Counted from the stretch's first letter, positions 33,776 through 42,857 are shown. The stretch: 64,000 bases of DNA from DAOUKH01 sp965261455 (GCA_965261455.1 OZ253453.1:682001-746000), one strand, 5' to 3'. Translations and numbers: made by a program. Notes: generated by a model not told the origin, from the sequence alone.

Positions 33776-33784
33776 GCGTGGGCC

Positions 33785-34543
33785 ATGCCTGTTCCTGAGC
33801 TACGCATCTTCGGCGTCGCTGGGCTTCCCGAAGTCCATGAGGGTGACGACGTGGGCGCCATGGTCGCAAAGGCCGCCGCCGGCGGGGGCAGCCCAATCGA
33901 GGCGGGCGACGTCGTGGTCGTCACCCAGAAGATCGTCTCCAAGGCCGAGGGGCGGGTCGTCGTGCTCTCCACGGTGACGCCGTCGCCCTTCGCCGAGCAG
34001 ATCGCCGAGCGGTACGACAAGGACCCGCGTCTAGTCGAGGTCGTGCTGCGCGAGAGCAGCCGCGTCGTCCGCATGGACCAGGGCGTCATCATCACGGAGA
34101 CGCGGCACGGCTTCATCTGCGCCAACTCCGGCGTCGACCAATCCAACGTCGAGACTCATGGCGAGGTCGCGCTGCTGCCAATCGATCCCGACGCGTCGGC
34201 CGCCGCGATCAAGGCGGCGATCGCGCAGGAGGCCGGGGCGGACGTCGCGGTGATCATCTCCGATACGTTCGGGCGTCCCTGGCGCGAGGGCTGCACCGAC
34301 GTGGCCATTGGGGTCGCGGGCATGGACCCGCTGGTGGACTACCGCGGCGTGAGCGACCCCGCGGGCCACGAGCTGCGGGCCACCGTCATTGCCGCCGCCG
34401 ACGAGCTCGCCTCCGCGGCGGAGCTCGTGATGGGCAAGCTCGACCGCGTGCCCGCCGCGATCGTACGCGGCTACGCCTACGAGCCCGGCGGCGCGGGGGC
34501 CTCGGCGCTGGTCCGGCCGCCCGAGGGCGACCTCTTCCGCTAG
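33785..34543 (+). CDS. cofE: coenzyme F420-0:L-glutamate ligase
   Basis: A 252-residue CofE. Recognisable segments are GDVVVVTQKIVSKAEGRVV near residue 45, ESSRVVRMDQGVIITETRHGFICANSGVDQSN in the centre (metal/GTP site) and SDTFGRPWREGCTDVAIGVAG. It adds glutamates to F420-0 using GTP. It starts 10 bp after the F420 reductase stop, in the same operon. It is the stand-alone form, without the nitroreductase domain of the actinobacterial FbiB fusion. Confidence 0.93.
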   Translation: MPVPELRIFGVAGLPEVHEGDDVGAMVAKAAAGGGSPIEAGDVVVVTQKIVSKAEGRVVVLSTVTPSPFAEQIAERYDKDPRLVEVVLRESSRVVRMDQGVIITETRHGFICANSGVDQSNVETHGEVALLPIDPDASAAAIKAAIAQEAGADVAVIISDTFGRPWREGCTDVAIGVAGMDPLVDYRGVSDPAGHELRATVIAAADELASAAELVMGKLDRVPAAIVRGYAYEPGGAGASALVRPPEGDLFR

Positions 34544-34546
34544 GAC

Positions 34547-34942
34547 TTGACCAGGGGGAATCACTCCCGCGTGCAGATCTACGTCGAGGTCGAGGACAAC
34601 GAGAACTCCTATGGGGTGCCCCTGCGCACGTTCCAGGTGAAGGGGACGGCATATCCGGTGCGCCAGGTGAAGATGGACACGCGGGCCGGCGTCGGCGTCC
34701 CCTGCTGGGTCGTGGGCTGGAGCAGCGAGGGCGACGGGACGCCGGAGGGCGTCGAGTGTGTGGCCGTCGAGGACTCTGGGGCCGGTCTCTCCTACCTTGT
34801 GCATGGCGGGGACTGGGGCCTGCGGTTCCAGCCGGTGCGCGACGACGGCTCCCCGCCCGCGCCGTGGCGCCTCGACGACCCCGATCAGTTCGGCGAGCCG
34901 TATCTGCTGCTGGCCGACGAGTCGGACGTGATTCCGGCGTAG
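34547..34942 (+). CDS. hypothetical protein downstream of cofE
   Basis: A 131-residue acidic protein, not recognised. It looks like a beta-rich domain (VQIYVEVEDNENSYGVPLRTF, SYLVHGGDWGLRF), with no signal peptide and no cysteine cluster. It begins 3 bp after the cofE stop if TTG 34547 is used; GTG 34571 is the alternative and leaves AGGGGGA in front of it at slightly long spacing. It is probably part of the F420 transcript, though a role in F420 metabolism is only suggested by position. Confidence 0.6.
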   Translation: MTRGNHSRVQIYVEVEDNENSYGVPLRTFQVKGTAYPVRQVKMDTRAGVGVPCWVVGWSSEGDGTPEGVECVAVEDSGAGLSYLVHGGDWGLRFQPVRDDGSPPAPWRLDDPDQFGEPYLLLADESDVIPA

Positions 34943-35003
34943 GCGTCGGCTAAGGCTGCCGGACGGCTTGAAGATTGATTAGAGGGACCGGATAAGGAAA
35001 GCT

Positions 35004-35687
35004 ATGCCCAAACATGACTACATATTCGTTGACGAGTCAGGCGACGGGGCATTCACGATCAATCCAGTTTCGGGTGAACTGGTCAGCACTCCCTACTATG
35101 TCGTCGCGGCATTGCATCTATGCGACGACTCGTTTGATGTCCTGAATAGACACATGGCGGCATTTCGGTATTACTCGGGATTCAACAGAGAGCTGAAGAT
35201 CCCGTCGAACAAAGATGAGTTCACAAGGCTGCTCGACCCGATCCGAGCCCTGGCGGAGGTGGGTCGGCACATTTGGGCTTCCGTGGTCTACGTCGACAAG
35301 CGGCAGTACAGTGGAAGTTCTCTCAAGCCAGGAGGGAGCAAGCCGCCGAATCCTGTCAGGTTTCGCAACGCCATGCTGCGCCGCCTACTTGAGCATCATT
35401 TCCAAGGGTACGCTCTGCAATCGAAACAATACGATTTGGTTCTCGACCGCATGACCTTGACGAGGGAAGAGACCGAGAACCTCCGCCAGTACATTTCCAA
35501 CAACCGGAACTTCCCGACACCAACGTACATAACCCATGCTTCATCAATCTACGTGGAAGGCTTGCAGGTTGTTCACCACATAGCCAACGGCTACAAGGAT
35601 GCCGTCGACGGTGGCCTTGTACCAGTCGAACTATCGTTTGTGAACGCGAAGAACCTGACTACAGATCAGAATATGCCGGGCACTTAA
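35004..35687 (+). CDS. DUF3800-like protein (RNase H-like fold)
   Basis: A 227-residue protein starting with DYIFVDESGDG, the acidic signature of DUF3800, with QYDLVLDRMTLTREE in the middle and YVEGLQVVHHIANGYKDAVDG near the end. Most family members have an Ala-Asp-Leu motif at the last site; here it reads VHHIA, so one metal ligand may be missing. Often found in mobile or defence contexts. Base composition is less GC-rich than the flanks. A hairpin terminator follows at once. Confidence 0.75.
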   Translation: MPKHDYIFVDESGDGAFTINPVSGELVSTPYYVVAALHLCDDSFDVLNRHMAAFRYYSGFNRELKIPSNKDEFTRLLDPIRALAEVGRHIWASVVYVDKRQYSGSSLKPGGSKPPNPVRFRNAMLRRLLEHHFQGYALQSKQYDLVLDRMTLTREETENLRQYISNNRNFPTPTYITHASSIYVEGLQVVHHIANGYKDAVDGGLVPVELSFVNAKNLTTDQNMPGT

Positions 35688-35693
35688 AGCCCT

Positions 35694-35738
35694 GTGGCCA
35701 GGTCAGGCCTCCTTGTTTCGGGAGACCTGCCTGGCCAC
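35694..35738 (+). terminator. long imperfect hairpin after the DUF3800-like gene
   Basis: GTGGCCAGG and CCTGGCCAC form a perfect 9-bp outer stem. The inner CAGGCCTCC/GGGAGACCTG arms extend it imperfectly around TTGTTTC. It lies 7 bp after the stop. Confidence 0.55.
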
Positions 35739-36404
35739 GTCGTTAGCGAACTGGAAGGTGATTGGTATTTTCCATGTCTGCCCGCGTCGCGTCAACCCTA
35801 CGTCGGCATACCTCCTCCCCGCTGCGGGCATTCTTCACCGCGCCACCTAGGGCGCGCGCAGCGCCGCGATCCGCGGCGAAGACGGCTTGGGGGTCGTCCG
35901 CGGGAAGACACGGCGCGCTGCGGGCCGCAGGCGTTCGCGGGGCCGGCGAACGGCGCTTCCTCGCTCTGGCGCTTCTTTATGTAAAACGCCTATCCCGCTT
36001 CTGTGCGTTCGCACATAACAACCATTAGGCGACACAGACGGAAGTAGGATTATGTAACGGAGGGGCGTGGAGTGGGGTCCGGCTAGGCGTTTTGCGGCAG
36101 GACGCCGTCAGGGCCGCGTTGCGGGGCGCGGGCGAGGTTGGGGTCGTTGGGGGCGGGGAGCGGGGCGCTGCGGGCGGCGTGGGGCCCGTGAGCTTGGCGT
36201 CTCTCGAGGACAAGGCTGTGCTTCCCGCCACGGTGGCTGTGCTATAAAGGCCTCGTCCAGAAGGGTGCGTGAAGCCGTTCGGCCCGGCTGCGATACTGCC
36301 AAGGCTTGTAGCTAATGCACCATCGAGCGCAACCCCTTGCAGTTACCAGATCCAAGGGCTAGGATACCGGCAAGCGCCCCGCATTCATCATGGGGAGGAT
36401 TGCT
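35739..36404. other. gap of about 665 bp without a supported gene
   Basis: Very GC-rich, with a G-rich stretch at 36060-36190. A plus-strand frame at 35762-36028 exists, but its Arg/Ala-rich composition looks like a GC artefact. No tRNA or known RNA motif was found by eye. Confidence 0.4.
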
Positions 36405-37157
36405 ATGAGCGACAACGAGCCTCCCGGTTCCCTCCGGCAGATCGCCTTTCTGCGGGCGTGGCTGCGCGAGCACGGCCGCGATGAGGGAGAGATGATCTTC
36501 GAGGCGATGGACGCTCGGTTAGCCAAGATGAAGCGCCGCATCGACGGCCCGCCGCCACCTGGCCGCCTTGCTGACCTCAATCGGCAGATCGCCAAGGCTG
36601 AGGCCCGTTACGCCGACGAGGAAGACCCGAAGGAACGCATCCTCACGCTCCGCCAGATTTGCACCCTGGAGAGATGGCGGGCCGACGAACAGGGCCCGTG
36701 GAAGCAGAAACAGGACCGCGCCCGCTTTGAGCTTGCTGCCCTCAAAGAAAGACACCCCGAAAAGACCCCCGTCGATCTGGACGCGCTCTCTCAGTCCGAC
36801 GTCGGGGTGATCTTCGACTACCTCAACACTGACCACGCCGCAGGCTGCGATCTCTGCAAGGGGGCACGGCAGGCCTGGCGCAAAGAGAAGAAGAAGCCGC
36901 CGCCGCGCCAAGCGCGCAGAGCGCCAGTGCGCCCCGTGAAGCCCTACCATACGAGCTTCGGTGAGGTCTATCACACCGCTGCGGAGTGCCCGGCGGGTCG
37001 TCACATCAAGCCCTTGGACTATTGCGAAGGGGACAACCCGCGGTGCTTCTCGTGCAGCCCCGAATACGCGGAGATCAGGGCCGACTACCCGCCCGCGCCG
37101 CTTAGGCCGTGTAAACAGTCTGCCTGCTCACGCGCGGCTCGGAGTGGCACGGCATAA
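36405..37157 (+). CDS. hypothetical protein with C-terminal Cys/His cluster
   Basis: A 250-residue, very charged protein, not recognised. The N-terminal two thirds look helical or coiled-coil. A CDLCKGARQAW segment near residue 150 is followed by a Lys/Arg/Pro linker. A late YHTAAECPAGRHIKP...CFSCSPEYAEIR region could bind zinc and resembles the small zinc segments of phage or plasmid proteins. GGGAGG at 36392-36397 and ATG 36405 give the start; an ATG at 36390 overlaps the SD. Confidence 0.6.
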   Translation: MSDNEPPGSLRQIAFLRAWLREHGRDEGEMIFEAMDARLAKMKRRIDGPPPPGRLADLNRQIAKAEARYADEEDPKERILTLRQICTLERWRADEQGPWKQKQDRARFELAALKERHPEKTPVDLDALSQSDVGVIFDYLNTDHAAGCDLCKGARQAWRKEKKKPPPRQARRAPVRPVKPYHTSFGEVYHTAAECPAGRHIKPLDYCEGDNPRCFSCSPEYAEIRADYPPAPLRPCKQSACSRAARSGTA

Positions 37158-37246
37158 ACGCCCGACTTGGAAAGGCGCTGCGGGAGGCTCGCGAATCCGG
37201 CCTTAACCCGCCTGGTGATCGTATTGAGCGGGCTGAGCGTTTCCTG

Positions 37247-37465
37247 GTGACGCCTGGTATGGCGCGGCCGGACGAGGTCTACATCTCGCCTCTCTCCGAG
37301 GTGGTCATCGAGTTCTTCGAGGCACAGGGACAGCGGGTCCTTGTGGTCTTTGGCGACCGTGACGAGTTGGTGATTGACACAGGCGCGAAGCTGATCAATG
37401 TAGCGCTGCCCGCCGCGTTCATCCCGGCCGTGGAGGCGAGGGGTCGCCAAAGCGCTGGCAGTTGA
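37247..37465 (+). CDS. small hypothetical protein, possibly N-terminally broken
   Basis: A 72-residue frame from GTG 37247: VYISPLSEVVIEFFEAQGQRVLVVFGDRDELVIDTG reads like a genuine beta-alpha-beta protein. The frame is open upstream to 37115 and continues plausibly (LGKALREARESGLNPPGDRIERAERF) without a standard start. The gene may be truncated, or may be a frameshifted continuation of the preceding hypothetical gene, which ends at 37157. Confidence 0.45.
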   Translation: MTPGMARPDEVYISPLSEVVIEFFEAQGQRVLVVFGDRDELVIDTGAKLINVALPAAFIPAVEARGRQSAGS

Positions 37466-37707
37466 ATCGAAGGGCGCAGACGCGTCACAGGCCAGCGCGA
37501 GCCGGTCCCGGGCTAGCCGCCGCAGTAGTCGCAGGGCCGTAGGCCTCCGCGTCGACACCACGGACAGTCGCGGCGGTTGCCTTGGCAGCGGTTAGCACCC
37601 TCGATTCGCGCCCCGTAGGGACAAGGGTCACGGTGATAGACCCCTGGCGCGTTCGGGGAGGTTGTGTGATAGGTCACTTGTTGCATGGATTCTCCCCGTA
37701 CCCGCGC

Positions 37708-38538
37708 CTACGCCTTCGCCGTGCCGCTGCTGGACTTCATGGAGTCGACGGTCATGCCCATGATGGCGCTGCCGGTGGTGAGCTCGGAGTGGGCGTGGGC
37801 GAGCTGGTGCATGTCGAAGACGGCTTGCATCGCGGTGCGCTGACCCTGGTGCTCGAGGGTGCGGTTGACGGACTGCTTGGCCATGGCGAGGGCGAAGGCG
37901 GGCATCTGCGCGATCTGGCGGGCGAGCGTCATCGTCTCCTCGACGAGGTTGTCCAGGGGGACGACTCGGTTGACCATCCCCAAGCGGTGGGCCTCTTCCG
38001 CACCGACGAACTGGCCGGTGAAGAGCATCTCCTTGGCCTTGCGGTGGCCGACTTCCCAGGGATGGGCGTGGTATTCGACGCCGCCGACGCCCATGCTGAC
38101 GACGGGGTCGCTGAACTGGGCGTTGTCGGCGGCGATGATGAGGTCGCAGGGCCAGCAGAGCATGAGGCCGCCGGCAATGGTCTTGCCGTGGACGGCGGCG
38201 ATGGTGGGCTTGGGTATGTCGCGCCAGCGCTGGCACAGGCCGAGGTAGAACTCGGACTCCCACCAGTAGCGGTCGGCGGCGCCCTGCCAGTCCTGGGCGT
38301 TGTTGGCGCGCCACCGCTTGGCTTCCTCGCTGCCAATGTCGTGGCCGGAGGAGAAGTGCGGCCCGTTGGCCTTGAGGACGATGACCTTGACCTCTTTGTC
38401 CTGTTCGCCCATGCGCCAGGCCTGGTCGAGCTCTTCGAGAAAGCCCTGGTGCTGCGCGTTGCGCGTTTCGGGCCGGTTCAGCGTAATGACGCCGACGTTG
38501 TCGTCTTTTTCGTAGATGATCCAGTTGAGGTCTGCCAT
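37708..38538 (-). CDS. enoyl-CoA hydratase/isomerase family protein
   Basis: A 276-residue crotonase-fold protein. The oxyanion-hole segments are HFSSGHDIGSEEA (about residues 61-73) and AAVHGKTIAGGLMLCWPCDLIIA (about 115-137). The first catalytic Glu position lies around MGVGGVEYHAHPW and differs from the classical hydratase pair, so isomerase, hydrolase or another crotonase activity is possible. AAGGAG before ATG 38538 gives the start. It is divergent from the BKACE gene across a repeat-containing gap. Confidence 0.85.
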   Translation of the reverse strand: MADLNWIIYEKDDNVGVITLNRPETRNAQHQGFLEELDQAWRMGEQDKEVKVIVLKANGPHFSSGHDIGSEEAKRWRANNAQDWQGAADRYWWESEFYLGLCQRWRDIPKPTIAAVHGKTIAGGLMLCWPCDLIIAADNAQFSDPVVSMGVGGVEYHAHPWEVGHRKAKEMLFTGQFVGAEEAHRLGMVNRVVPLDNLVEETMTLARQIAQMPAFALAMAKQSVNRTLEHQGQRTAMQAVFDMHQLAHAHSELTTGSAIMGMTVDSMKSSSGTAKA

Positions 38539-38674
38539 CGGGCTCCTTTCGGGTGTTCCGGCCCGCTGGAAGGGGGCGGATGCCGGAGGTCGACGGAAGT
38601 ATAGCACCGGTGCGCGTGGCGCCTCTCGTCCGCCCTCGACGGCGGCGGGCTTCGTCCACCTTGGCGCGCCCCCC

Positions 38675-38717
38675 TCCCCCCGCCCTCACCCCAACCCTCT
38701 CCCAGCGGGAGAGGGGG
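38675..38717. repeat. dispersed repeat copy
   Basis: CCGCCCTCACCCCAACCCTC followed by TCCCAGCGGGAGAGGG. The same block occurs at 58626-58660, and a shorter form near 7400. Confidence 0.65.
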
Positions 38718-38804
38718 AAGAACCCGACACGCCCCCCACGGACCAAGGGACGCGAAGGTCTTCGCTAGGAGTATGGGCCGGGGCGAGGACGTTCCGGCGC
38801 GTGC

Positions 38805-38810
38805 TAGAAT
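38805..38810 (+). promoter_or_regulatory. -10 box of the BKACE-SDR operon
   Basis: TAGAAT, 24 bp before ATG 38834, with GGAGGGG in between as the ribosome site. Confidence 0.45.
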
Positions 38811-38833
38811 CGCGGCCTGACTGGAGGGGCGCG

Positions 38834-39715
38834 ATGCAGAAAATGATGATCGAGGCCGCGATCAACGAGCTGGCCTCCAAGAACCACAACCCCAACGTGC
38901 CGTATGGGCCGGAGGAGATCGCCAAGGACGCCCTCGCCTGCATCGAGGCGGGGGCCACCATCGTCCACTTCCACGCCCGGGACGCGGACACCGGCGCGCA
39001 GCTCTGGACCGACGCGACTGTCTACAGCGAGGCGATGGCCATGATCCGCCGCGATAGGCCCGACGCCCTGCTGTACCCGTCCTACCCCGGCGCGCGGCCG
39101 AAGGAGCAGCGCTTCGCCCACATCGCCGCGCTGGCTAACGACCCTGAAGCCAAGCTCGACCTAGCGACGTTCGACGTGGGGGCGACGAACAACTCAGGCA
39201 TCGATCCTGATACAGGCGCGTTCCGGCCCGCCGGGACGTACGTCAACAGCCACGACGACCTGATCTACTTCATGGAAAAGTCGCGCGAGAACGGCATCGC
39301 GTTCAGCCTCGGGGTGCGCGACGTGGGCCACATGCGCCACGTCCACGAGTACCTGCGGATGGGACTGGCCACCGAGCCGTTGGTGCTGAAGATCTTTATG
39401 TCGAGCGGGAACGCCGCGGGGCCGTATCCCAACGCCAAAGGGCTCTCGATGTACCTCGACATGATTCCTCCGGGCCTGACGGCGCACTGGTTCATCACCA
39501 TGTTCCGGTCGCCGGAGGAGGCGGGGCGGATGTACATGCTCGCCGCAGCGATGGGGGGCCACATCCGCACCGGACTCGGGGATACGCCAGTGATCGACGG
39601 GCGCCGTCCCACCAACGCCGATTTGGTGAAGGCCGCGGTCGACCTCGCGCACAAGGCGGGGCGCGAGGTTGCCACCCTCGCCGAGGGCCGCGCCATGATG
39701 GGGATGACCGCCTGA
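38834..39715 (+). CDS. BKACE-family beta-keto acid cleavage enzyme
   Basis: A 293-residue TIM-barrel enzyme of the 3-keto-5-aminohexanoate cleavage family (formerly DUF849), which condenses a beta-keto acid with acetyl-CoA. The zinc-binding HFHARD motif lies at about residues 47-52, with FDVGATNNSG and LGVRDVGHMRHVHEYLR later. The substrate varies widely in the family. GGAGGGG and a TAGAAT box upstream set the start at 38834. The SDR gene follows 3 bp after the stop, so the two are one operon. Confidence 0.88.
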   Translation: MQKMMIEAAINELASKNHNPNVPYGPEEIAKDALACIEAGATIVHFHARDADTGAQLWTDATVYSEAMAMIRRDRPDALLYPSYPGARPKEQRFAHIAALANDPEAKLDLATFDVGATNNSGIDPDTGAFRPAGTYVNSHDDLIYFMEKSRENGIAFSLGVRDVGHMRHVHEYLRMGLATEPLVLKIFMSSGNAAGPYPNAKGLSMYLDMIPPGLTAHWFITMFRSPEEAGRMYMLAAAMGGHIRTGLGDTPVIDGRRPTNADLVKAAVDLAHKAGREVATLAEGRAMMGMTA

Positions 39716-39718
39716 CGC

Positions 39719-40516
39719 ATGAACATCCGCTTTGACGGCAAGACGGTCATCATCACCGGCGCGGGCAAGGGAATCGGGAAGACCGCCGCTCTGCGCTTCG
39801 CGGAGCTCGGCGCGTCAGTCGCGATCTGCTCGAGGACCCAATCCGAGATCGAAGCTGTCGCACGCGAGATTGAAGGCGCCGACGGCAAAGCGCTAGCCCT
39901 GGTGACGGACGTTGCCGACGAGGGACAGGTCCGCGCGTTCGTCGAGCGCACCGCCGAGTCGTTTGGCGGCGTGGACGTGTTGATCAACAACGCGGCGGTT
40001 GTCGGAGCGCCTGGGCGCTACACGATTGACCTGGTCGACATGCCATTCGACGACTGGGAGCTCGTCTACGGCGTCAACCTGCGCGGCCCCGCGCTGTTCG
40101 CCAAGTACGCCATGCCCCACATGATCCGCCGGAACAAGGGCTCGATCATCAACATGTCGTCGGAGGTCATCCGCCAAGGGATGCGGGGTCGGGCCCACTA
40201 CACCGCGACGAAGATGGGCGTCATTGGGCTCACGTACTCGCTCGCGTGGGAGGGCGCGGAGCATGGGATACGCGCCAACTGCATCATTCCCGGCTCCGTA
40301 GCCACCGAGCTCCTCGACGGCTTCCACCAACGCTTAGCGGACGAAGAAGGCGTGCCCCTCGACGAGGTGCGGGCCCGCTTTGCCGCCGTCTCGCCGGAGA
40401 AGCGCATCGTCAGCACCGGCGAGGTGGCGGACCTGATGGTCTACCTTGCCTCCGACGCATCGAGCGGCGTCAACGGCCAGAGCCTCTTCATCAACGCCGC
40501 GTCGGCCATGCAATAG
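39719..40516 (+). CDS. short-chain dehydrogenase/reductase
   Basis: A 265-residue classical SDR. The cofactor motif is TGAGKGIG (residues 13-20), then NNAA at about 90. The catalytic residues are the Ser in IINMSSEVIR and Tyr-x-x-x-Lys in HYTATKMGV, and the C-terminal SGVNGQSLFIN is typical. A basic residue after beta-2 (CSRTQ) favours NADP. It probably reduces or oxidises a product or substrate of the BKACE enzyme in the same operon. Confidence 0.9.
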   Translation: MNIRFDGKTVIITGAGKGIGKTAALRFAELGASVAICSRTQSEIEAVAREIEGADGKALALVTDVADEGQVRAFVERTAESFGGVDVLINNAAVVGAPGRYTIDLVDMPFDDWELVYGVNLRGPALFAKYAMPHMIRRNKGSIINMSSEVIRQGMRGRAHYTATKMGVIGLTYSLAWEGAEHGIRANCIIPGSVATELLDGFHQRLADEEGVPLDEVRARFAAVSPEKRIVSTGEVADLMVYLASDASSGVNGQSLFINAASAMQ

Positions 40517-40535
40517 GTGGAGGGCGCCCCGCCCC

Positions 40536-40625
40536 GGCCCTCTCTCAGTCTCCCCCAAAGGGGGAGAGGCCTAAGGTGCCCCCCTGCGGGGGAAGGTTTG
40601 GCTTGGATGCCCCGCCCCGGTCTTC
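40536..40625 (+). repeat. dispersed repeat with extended tail
   Basis: GGCCCTCTCTCAGTCTCCCC plus AAAGGGGGAGAGGCCTAAGG. A tail (GGTGC...CCCTGC...GGATGCCCCGCC) is found again at 62352-62400. It lies between convergent genes. Confidence 0.7.
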
Positions 40626-41207
40626 TTAGTCTCCACCAGAGAAGCGGGAAGGGTCGATGGCGTCCATGACGCGGCGGGAGTGTTCGACTTCCTTGGCGAT
40701 CTTCTCGTTCCACTCGTCGGTCCAGGACTGGGGGATGACGTCGCGCCAGTAGGGGCCGTCGAGGGCGACGCCCTCGGAGCGCATGCCGCCGTCGACGACG
40801 TCGGCGAGGAAGACGGTCATGTCGCCGCCGTCCATGGCGTTGATGACGCGGCAATCGAGGAAGCCGAGGCAATCGTCGAGCACCGGGCTGCTGGTCGCAC
40901 CCTTGGAGTAGGCCAGGCCCGCCATCTTGTCGCCCTTGTGTCCGCTGACGAAGCCCGTGTCGTGGACGAGGTCGAGCTGGTCGCGCCGCGCGAAGCAGAG
41001 GGCGAAGGCGCCGCTCTCCACGACGAGGTCGTGGGTGAGGTTGGTCTTGTAGAGCTGGACGACGACGCGGGGGCGGTCGGCGACGATCGAGGCCCCACCG
41101 ATTGAGACGGCGGCTTGGGCGTTGTCGCGGCCCTGGGAGGAGGCGGTGACGATGGCGATGGGCGCCCACAGCCGCCGCATCATCGGAGCGATCTTGTCGT
41201 AGTCCAT
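40626..41207 (-). CDS. flavin reductase-like (FMN-binding split barrel) protein
   Basis: A 193-residue protein of the flavin reductase-like domain family. The APIAIVTASSQGRDNAQAAVS opening is followed by VVVQLYKTNLTHDLVVESGAFALCF and a middle HDTGFVSGHKGDKM. It probably reduces FMN for a partner oxygenase or acts on a small substrate. ATG 41207 gives the family N-terminus (MDYDKIAPMMRRLWAPIAIV); the frame runs further to 41303 but would overlap dapF. It is divergent from dapF. Confidence 0.82.
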   Translation of the reverse strand: MDYDKIAPMMRRLWAPIAIVTASSQGRDNAQAAVSIGGASIVADRPRVVVQLYKTNLTHDLVVESGAFALCFARRDQLDLVHDTGFVSGHKGDKMAGLAYSKGATSSPVLDDCLGFLDCRVINAMDGGDMTVFLADVVDGGMRSEGVALDGPYWRDVIPQSWTDEWNEKIAKEVEHSRRVMDAIDPSRFSGGD

Positions 41208-41274
41208 GGCATCTTCCGCCGTGTCGGGCGGCGCCGTGCTCGAAGGGGCGAGCCGTCCGGGGGTGTTGGCGCTG

Positions 41275-41280
41275 TATAAT
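41275..41280 (+). promoter_or_regulatory. -10 box of dapF, giving a leaderless or near-leaderless transcript
   Basis: A perfect TATAAT lies 9 bp before the ATG at 41290, so transcription should begin within a few bases of the start codon. No Shine-Dalgarno sequence exists between them. Confidence 0.6.
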
Positions 41281-41289
41281 ACGCCCGCT

Positions 41290-42123
41290 ATGCGATTTAC
41301 CAAGTATCACGGGGCAGGGAACGACTTCCTCATCGTCGAAGCCGACGGCGGCACAGCCGATTGGCCGACGCTAGCTTTGGCGATGTGCGAGCGCCACACC
41401 GGCGTCGGCGCCGACGGGCTGCTGGTTGTCGAGGCGTCCGCCAAGGCGGCGCATCGGATGGTCCTCTTCAATGCCGACGGCTCCGAGGCGGAGATGTCGG
41501 GGAACGGCATCCGCTGCTTCGCCAAGCACGTCATTGAGGAGCTGGGCGCGCCGCGCGACATGCTCACCATCGAGACGCTGGCGGGCATCCACGAGATCAC
41601 CCCTCGTTTCGAGAACGGGCAGGTGGTCGCCGCCCGCGTCGGCATGGGCGCGCCGCGCTTCGACCCGGCGCAGATACCGGTGACGGCGCGCGGCGTCGAG
41701 CGGGTGATCGACTACCCCCTTCAGGTGGGCGAGGCCAGCCTGCAGATCACGAGCCTCTCGATGGGCAACCCCCACGCTGTCGCCTTCATCGACGAGCCGG
41801 TTGAGGACTGGCCGCTGGAGCGCGTCGGCCCCCTCGTCGAGCGCGACCCTTTCTTCCCCCGGCGGGTGAACTTCGAGATCGTCAACGTCGAGAGCCCGGA
41901 ACGGCTCAGAGCGCGGGTCTGGGAGCGCGGAGCGAGCGAGACGATGGCGTGCGGCAGCGGGGCCTCCGCCGCAGCCGTCGCGGCTCAGATCAAGGGGCTC
42001 GCGGGTGAGTCGGTGGTGGTGAGCCTTCCCGGCGGCGAGCTGAAGATCGACTGGGACGGCGAGGGGGAAGTCTGGCTCGAAGGCCCCGTCGCCCGCGTGT
42101 TCTCCGGCGACTGGCCGCTGTAG
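41290..42123 (+). CDS. dapF: diaminopimelate epimerase
   Basis: A 277-residue two-domain racemase interconverting LL- and meso-diaminopimelate for lysine and peptidoglycan. The two catalytic cysteines are Cys76 (SGNGIRCFAKH) and Cys221 (ETMACGSGAS). The N-terminus MRFTKYHGAGNDF is the family signature and fixes ATG 41290. No SD is visible; TATAAT ends 9 bp upstream, so translation is probably leaderless. It stands alone, with no other dap gene in the window. Confidence 0.95.
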   Translation: MRFTKYHGAGNDFLIVEADGGTADWPTLALAMCERHTGVGADGLLVVEASAKAAHRMVLFNADGSEAEMSGNGIRCFAKHVIEELGAPRDMLTIETLAGIHEITPRFENGQVVAARVGMGAPRFDPAQIPVTARGVERVIDYPLQVGEASLQITSLSMGNPHAVAFIDEPVEDWPLERVGPLVERDPFFPRRVNFEIVNVESPERLRARVWERGASETMACGSGASAAAVAAQIKGLAGESVVVSLPGGELKIDWDGEGEVWLEGPVARVFSGDWPL

Positions 42124-42167
42124 CCGGCAGGCCGCGGCCTTCTCACTCCTCGCTACCCTGCCCCTCC

Positions 42168-42219
42168 GACGCGCCTGCGGCGCGTGCCCTCTTTCAGTTT
42201 CCCCCAGAGGGGGAAAGGC
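42168..42219 (+). repeat. double-hairpin dispersed repeat
   Basis: GACGCGCCTGCGGCGCGTGC then CCTCTTTCAGTTTCCCCC...GGGGGAAAGG. It is the same element as 7293, with compensating C-to-T and G-to-A changes in both arms, so the stem is kept. Confidence 0.7.
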
Positions 42220-42292
42220 CGAAGGCGGGCGCCCACAAGGGGCGCCCCTATGGGAGGGTGGCGGTGCGCTTCGATGACCTTCGGTGGTGGTC

Positions 42293-42357
42293 GGGCGGCC
42301 CCTCATCTCAATCTTCTCCCGTGGGGAGAAGAGGCAAGACCTCCCGGCCCCACCCAA
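42293..42357 (-). repeat. dispersed repeat, second family
   Basis: GGCGGCCCCTCATCTCAATC ... GAAGAGGCAAGACCTCCCGG, matching the reverse of 26272-26335. Confidence 0.65.
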
Positions 42358-42857
42358 GCTGCCCGCAGGCGGGTTGTGCAATGGTCTCCCACTGGCGAGG
42401 CGTGGACCCCGCTTTCGCTTGGATGGCCGTGAGAGGGGGATGTGATTGGGATTGGACGGGGAGCGGCCAGCGCGGCGGAGAGGGCGGGCCACGGAAGGCA
42501 CAGGAGGGCCAGGGCGTAACCCCGAAAAAAGGCTGAGATGGAGAGCGTCCGCTGCGCCGCTGTAGCGGGCGTAGCGGACGCGGGCCCGGCGGAGGTTACC
42601 GCGCCGGGCCGCTTCTCCAAACTCGCCTTGCAACTCCGGCATGGCCTCGCTGGTCCCTAGGAGACCGGCCATGTGAAGTTCTTCCAGACGGCCGCTGAAG
42701 TCAGCGACGTCTTAGTAAAAGCGCCGACAGGCGGCGCTCGGTGCGCCTACGCGCCGGAGTCTCCCGAAGGAGCTCTTGCGCGCGCCCGTGGCCGTTTACA
42801 GGCTCCCCGAGGAAGCGGGGGTATGCGCCTTGGCCGGCGCCGAACGGGCTGGTTTCG

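Noticed and set aside
35762..36028. Plus-strand frame of 88 codons after the DUF3800-like gene
   Set aside because: Arg/Ala-rich composition typical of random GC-rich frames and no clear ribosome site.
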